This document shows, one piece after another, positions 59,257 through 64,000 of a stretch of DNA of 64,000 nucleotides (position 1 is its first letter; the number at the start of each line of letters is the position of its first letter). The notes beneath the pieces are model-generated. The model ran no database searches, had not been told where the DNA came from, and saw nothing but the letters and a program-made list of their open reading frames with translations. A program made the translations under genes and the position numbers. The stretch is from Parapristionchus giblindavisi (taxonomy: Eukaryota; Nematoda; Chromadorea; Rhabditida; Diplogasteridae), in the NCBI GenBank assembly GCA_943737045.1, contig CALSFV010000297.1, positions 372,001 to 436,000 on the forward strand. Direction: 5' to 3'.

Positions 59257-59355
59257 ATAACCTATATATTTTACAGTATGTACATTTAAAGTGAATGCAA
59301 ACCTATACTGGTAAATTGATTTATATTATTAATGTTATGTGTATATTCGGAAACG

Positions 59356-60478
59356 ATATATGAGAGGATATCTGACTCGATCGACATACTTGTGTGGGGC
59401 TTGGCATTCTATGAAAAAATGGATAGTGAGATTTTTGCAGTTTTATGTAGCACTATCCGAGAGAAGTTCACCCATGCAGGAGAGAAGTTGTGAAAATGCT
59501 TCTACGCCTCAGGGCATGACGTCATAAAAATTAAATTTTTTTGCAAAACTTGCTCGTACGGCTTCATGAGTGGTACCAATCGATTCCTCGTTCAATTCTA
59601 AGACTTTTTTGATTTGGTACATTTTTTGTTAATCTTCGGTCTTCCTTTGGAAAAATGCAAAAAACTTTAATAATTAAATTTTTTCGAATTTAATATATTA
59701 TGCAAGTGCAAAGGGCCGTTTTTTATTCGCTCAGTTTCTTCGAGGGGGCCTGGTATAATGGAGAAGCAAAAAACAGAGTAATTAAATAGTGGTGTGCTTA
59801 CTGTAGCCGAGCTTCATCAGTGCTATTTCCCGTCTCCTGATTCTCGTTGTCGATGTTAATTGATGTAATCATATCTACTACTGTAACACGGCTGAAGCAA
59901 TATACTTATGGCATTCCTCGGCTACAGTAACTCACATAGCACACTGAAATGGCAAACGAGAATCAGGAGCCGGGAAATAGCACTGATGAAACTCGGCTAC
60001 AGTAAGCACACCACAATTTAATTACTCTGTTTTTTGCTTCTCCAATATACCAGGCCCCCTCAAAAAATTAATGGTATATACAAGCGTATGTGTAATTGTA
60101 ATAAGAAGAAACTGAGCGAATAAAAAACGGCCCTTTGCACTTGCATAATATATTAAATTCGAAAAAATGGAATTTATTAAAGTTTTTTGCATTTTTCCAA
60201 AGGAAGACCGAAGATTAACAAAAATGTACCAAATCAAAAAAGTCTTAGAATTGAACGAGGAATCGATTGGTAGCACTCATGAAGCCGTACGAGCAAGTTT
60301 GCAAAAATTTTAAATTTTTATGACGTCATGCCCTGAGGCGTAGAAGCATTTTCACAACTTCTCTCCTGCGTGGGTGAACTTCTCTCGGACAGTACTACAT
60401 AAAACTGCAAAAATCTCACCATCCATTTTTTCATAGAATGCCAAGAGTATTTCGTTCCAGTGAGATATCCTCTCATAT
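59356..60478. mobile_element. 1.1-kb foldback element
   Basis: Arms of about 490 bp share ATATGAGAGGATATCT, GCATTCTATGAAAAAATGGA, GACGTCAT and AATCGATTCCTCGTTCAATT, inverted around 59870-59950. No transposase. Confidence 0.85.
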
Positions 60479-60481
60479 GTA

Positions 60482-61727
60482 TTAGGTTGTCGGGAAAGTC
60501 TTGACAACTTTTTCGATCGTTTATTTCTCGAAGCAAACAGAAATTCGTTATGGGTTATATGCTCCATCATGATCATCAAATGTAGTGCCAACGTTCGGTC
60601 AATGTGTGGTCTCCCTCTTTGTAGAACCCAGCTGGGCGCGAAGTAAAGTATTGCTTGAGTGCAGACTCGACACTTCCACGGGACTTGAAGGTTCTATCTC
60701 GAAGGGCACGGGTCAGGCTTGCGAAAAGGTAGTAATCCGACGGGGTCAAGTCAGGAGAATACGGGGGGTGATGGAGAACCATCCATCCATATACGGCCAG
60801 TTCCTGCATGACTTTATTGAAGACATGGTGACGGGGATAATAGTGGTGATAATATACTTTTTGGTTCTTCTAGCTTGAAAGATCGACTGCCTTCATCATA
60901 TTCCGTAGTTGTGTGACGCACTTGGACCTGGTAATTGTCATGCCCTCGGGGAGCAGCTGCCTGCTGATCACACCATCAATTCCCTACCACACTGACAGCA
61001 TGGGTTTTTGGGGGGCGCAAGTTAGGTTTGGGGGCATCCTGTGGTGTCTCTCGTTCTTCAACCCTCTCGGCTCACCTGTGGATGTTATCGTAGTATACCC
61101 ACGTTTCACCCCCCCCCCCCATTATGAGCCGGTCCAGCCATCTATCCCCAGAGAGGAGAGTGGGGTAGGTAATGGAAACATCGATTCGACGATCAAGGTT
61201 GGTTTTGGTGTGATCATAGGGTATGAATCGACCGAGAAATTTTCCCATTCCAATGGATTTCCGGTATTCCTCGACTGTGCTATGGTGGACTCCAAGTGTG
61301 AGGACCAATTTACACACACTTTGAAATGGGTCCGATTCCACAAGTTTCTTCGACGAGTCAAAATCCAACTCACGGGGTCTGCCGTTTAAGGAAGGAAATG
61401 TCGTTTCATTTGAAGCGCAGGAACCAAATCTCGACGGTGTTGTAGTGTGGGAATGTCTGTCATAAAAAATCTTCAGGAGGGTATCCGAATCCTTCGTCGT
61501 GGTGTCGGATAGGAAGAGGTAAAGTGGAACATGACGGTTGTGAAAAGCACTAATGTCATACATCGTTGCACAACTAGAGCCTGACTGATGTGAATGGAAT
61601 GGGGAGTTGTTTACTGCAAAGGCCCGTCACTGCTTGGTATACACTAGTAACGAGAGAAACCCAAAGTGCAACTGCGACACACAGTAGAAAGACAAACATA
61701 TGTGTCAAGACTTTCCCGACAACCTAA
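60482..61727 (-). mobile_element. Mariner element C, degenerate
   Basis: 1,246 bp between TAs, ends TTAGGTTGTCGGGAAAGTC and its complement. Minus-strand frames contain LLSGDRWLDRLI and ETWVYYDN (degenerate first catalytic region) and HHPPYSPDLTPSDYYLF with a normal C-terminal domain. It is a different mariner lineage from A/B. Frameshifts and replacement of the GDEKW core make it inactive. Confidence 0.88.
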
Positions 61728-61918
61728 TAGAAATGATCAAACAGGAGGATCGCAATTTATCGTTCAAGGTATAGTTAAAGTCAAATCTGCCAGAGTTGGA
61801 GAATTTAAAGTGTTTCACTATTATGCTCTGCTCAACAGTCGCGAAATCAGAAAATCATTAAAATTTTTCTTCGTTGTCTCTTTCGTACTTTTCCTGTTTT
61901 TTTTTCATTTCTTTTCGT

Positions 61919-63965
61919 TTACGTGGAAGACAATTTAAGGTCCAACTTACGAGAATCATACGATGACCCAGATTGGCGAATTGGTGAATATAATGGCTCT
62001 GTCACAGCATCGAAGTCTGTCGGACGTTCCGGTCCGGTAGGATGCACTGCCTTAAAGGGACACCCTGAGTTAATTGGAGACTCTCCGCTCTGGCCACACT
62101 CTCTCACTTTCTTTATCTGCGAGAGAGTATTGTCAATGTGGAGATTAAAACTAGCTTGGGGTCTGCCTTTAAATAAACATATTATAACATAAATACCGTA
62201 AGCAATACAATATGGAACTCTATTAATACGCAATACGCAGTAAACTACATCCGAAAAGCGCTGTTAAATTGATGTTCCTTATAAAATCCTACCTGGTAAT
62301 TGTCCATTAGTTGATTATAGTTGAATTGCATACTAGGGTCTTCCGGAACTGTTCGACCAGCATTCACGTAATTCTAAAAACATCATCATTAAGAATTTCA
62401 ACAACAAAAACAAGAAAACTTAGCAATAGCTTTAAGTTAAAACTTGACAAGAAGAATTATTTAATATATTTATATTTATTTACCTTTACGTTAAAATTTA
62501 TGATTTTATGATTGAAAATGTAAAACATCCAAAATCGATTAAAAGAAGGCTGCACAGAAGAGAATATAGTAGTACTGACCATGGGAGTGTGAGCAGCGAT
62601 TCTATCATTGAAATAATATCCGTATTGATTGAAGAACCACGATTGAAAGTTGTTCACCTGTAAGCAGGAGAGTAACTCTCGGTTCGTCCATTTTAACTGT
62701 ATTTCAAATGTATTTGGTCTTGTCAATATACATTTATTCAAAGAGCTATTGAATTTTTAATATGCGATTTTTGGCAGCAACATGCCTCTCTGTGCAATCG
62801 TGAAATCTCCATGTCTTTTTGCGACATATCATACTGATATTTATTCCGAACATCCTCCAGTTCTGCAGCCAACTTGTTGTTTGTATTCTGCAACTCGGGA
62901 AGATCCTGCAGAGCGGCGGTTTTCCGACGATCCCTTGAATAATCAAGTTTAAAGGTGGAGTCCCTCGAAAGATCAGGCCCGTGCAGGGAAGGGCGCAGTT
63001 TTTGACATTCACCACTGCGCTATTTGATAGATTAGTAGATGCGCTAACTTCGCGGGTCTCCATCTATAAATGTGCTGAATGTGTAACATACATTTTAGGT
63101 TTTTTCTTCGATTTTTTTTCTGACAAAAGAAAACCAATGACGACCATATTGATTTTTAAATTTAAAATCAATAAATTTCATTAATACAGCAATTTTAGAT
63201 CGATACACTGTCTATATTTCACTTTATGGTTCTACAATGACTCCCAATTCTCTCCAATATACCTTTCTTTTACTCTCGCAAGAAAAAAAATAATGACAAC
63301 AAAAAGTCTCGTTACTTGTTGGTTTTTAATGTGCCTTATAAATGTCATTTTTGTTGAGAAATTATTAAAGTTGTGAAATTACTCTATTTTTTTTTGTTTT
63401 TCGCTTTGATTGCAGCCTGGTATGAAGCACCGGAGCATTGAGTAATGGATAATTATGAAGGCTACTGGATAGGCGATTACTGTCACTATATTTAGCGGCA
63501 ATACAAACATATATCAAAAGCAAACTACCTTTGCTTATTTAACGTTTCGCCCTGTGTACTGTAGTAAGAATCGTAACAATTAGAGTTGGCTATTCGAGAG
63601 CGATTGCGGGCCCGCAATGGCATTACAATGTTATGCATCGCAACGACTACTTTATTCCTACCCTTCTCATTTTTGTGATCGGTCGTTATTCTGCATTCTC
63701 TTCACTTTCCTTCGTTCTCTCGTTTGCTTCCCCAAGTTAAGAGAACAGAGAAAAACGAACGATCACAAAAATTGGCCTGGTAGGAATAAAGAAATCGTTG
63801 CGGGCCCGCAATCGCTCCCGAATAGCCAACCCTAGTAACAATTATTATAATAGAATACCTATGCGCAGCTTGTGCCCTTCTGTTCCTTCGTTGTTTCCTC
63901 TCATCGACGGATTCTTCACGATCAATTGGTGTATCGTACGATTGCTCCTTTTTAGGACGACCCAT
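61919..63965 (-). CDS. bZIP-type transcription factor, paralogue C
   Basis: Exons 63965-63859, 62933-62786, 62657-62580, 62373-62293 and 62050-61919 are in phase, about 181 aa. The basic region ERKQRRNRRAQAAHR is followed directly by DRRKTAALQDLPELQNTNNK and a coiled-coil-like stretch. A small exon equivalent to 49104-49078 of paralogue A seems lost. The middle exons match A closely (NNFQSWFFNQYGYYF). The last exon keeps PERPTDFDAV but ends SSYDSRKLDLKLSST, unlike A and B. The donor after 62786 is GC (GAG|GCATGT) where A has GT. The last acceptor is at a MITE end. Expected role as for A; the first exon may extend past the window. Confidence 0.7.
62056..62168. repeat. Palindromic MITE, family 1, abutting an exon
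   Basis: AGGGACACCCTGAGTTAATT to GCTTGGGGTCTGCCT, TTAA on both sides (62052-62055, 62169-62172). On the gene strand its end CCCT plus TTAA is immediately followed by G and the last exon of bZIP C. Confidence 0.9.
62953..63065 (-). repeat. Deleted copy of the tRNA-like MITE
   Basis: 113 bp with ends AGGTGGAGTCCC / GGGTCTCCATCT. The A-box segment (TAGCGCAGTGGT on the minus strand) remains; the B box and most of the interior are gone. Confidence 0.65.
63581..63834. mobile_element. hAT-type palindromic MITE, copy 2
   Basis: 254 bp, nearly identical to 13817-14071, with its own 8-bp target duplication GTAACAAT (63573-63580, 63835-63842). It lies in the first intron of bZIP C. Confidence 0.92.
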
Positions 63966-64000
63966 AGGTAGATTTCTAAATAAAATGCAGTATTTTTAAT

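Noticed and set aside
60585..61563. Several 60-160 codon open frames on both strands
   Set aside because: They are pieces or shadows of the degenerate mariner C transposase.

Overview
This is eukaryotic, almost certainly nematode, genomic DNA. Exons are short (30-170 bp) with TTTCAG-type acceptors, genes sit inside other genes' introns, and the space between exons is full of small palindromic DNA elements. The layout, the cathepsin F and pyruvate kinase structures and the heptamer repeat AAAGATC in many introns would suit a rhabditid/diplogastrid such as Pristionchus, but the species is an inference. All multi-exon models below were assembled by hand from splice signals and reading phase. No transcript was available.

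Left part (1-6.9 kb): the 3' portion of a plus-strand gene for a single-pass membrane protein with a long Ser/Thr-rich tail. A tRNA-Ala lies antisense in one 107-bp intron, a (TAA)n tract and a transposase relic lie in others, one exon pair is tandemly duplicated, and the last intron is almost entirely a foldback element.

Middle (8-24.9 kb): one complete 15-exon minus-strand gene for a cathepsin F-like cysteine protease (405 aa, all catalytic residues present). Its 9.4-kb intron (9493-18913) holds two plus-strand genes, a Tyr/Gly-rich secreted peptide and a 157-aa membrane protein, plus a head-to-head pair of tRNA-Cys genes and many mobile elements. From 24.9 to 33.1 kb I see mainly repeats.

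33.1-39.6 kb: a minus-strand pyruvate kinase gene (19 exons found, first exon not found). It looks complete except that the conserved catalytic-metal Asp in the ARGDLG motif is Pro. One of its introns starts with an array of seven extra 21-bp copies of its own splice donor.

39.6-64 kb: mobile-element-rich DNA with three mariner copies, a MULE-like element, hAT-type and TTAA-target MITEs, and a cluster of small bZIP-type transcription-factor paralogues on the minus strand (46.3-55.8 kb, a fragment at 58.8 kb, and 61.9-64.0 kb). A short plus-strand gene (3' exons 53.3-55.2 kb) lies in the large intron of the first bZIP gene.

The most notable theme is interplay between small repeats and splicing: MITE ends serving as splice acceptors, duplicated splice donors, an intron made of one foldback element, and MITEs chained through shared TTAA sites. 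One 340-bp MITE family carries a tRNA-derived pol III promoter.
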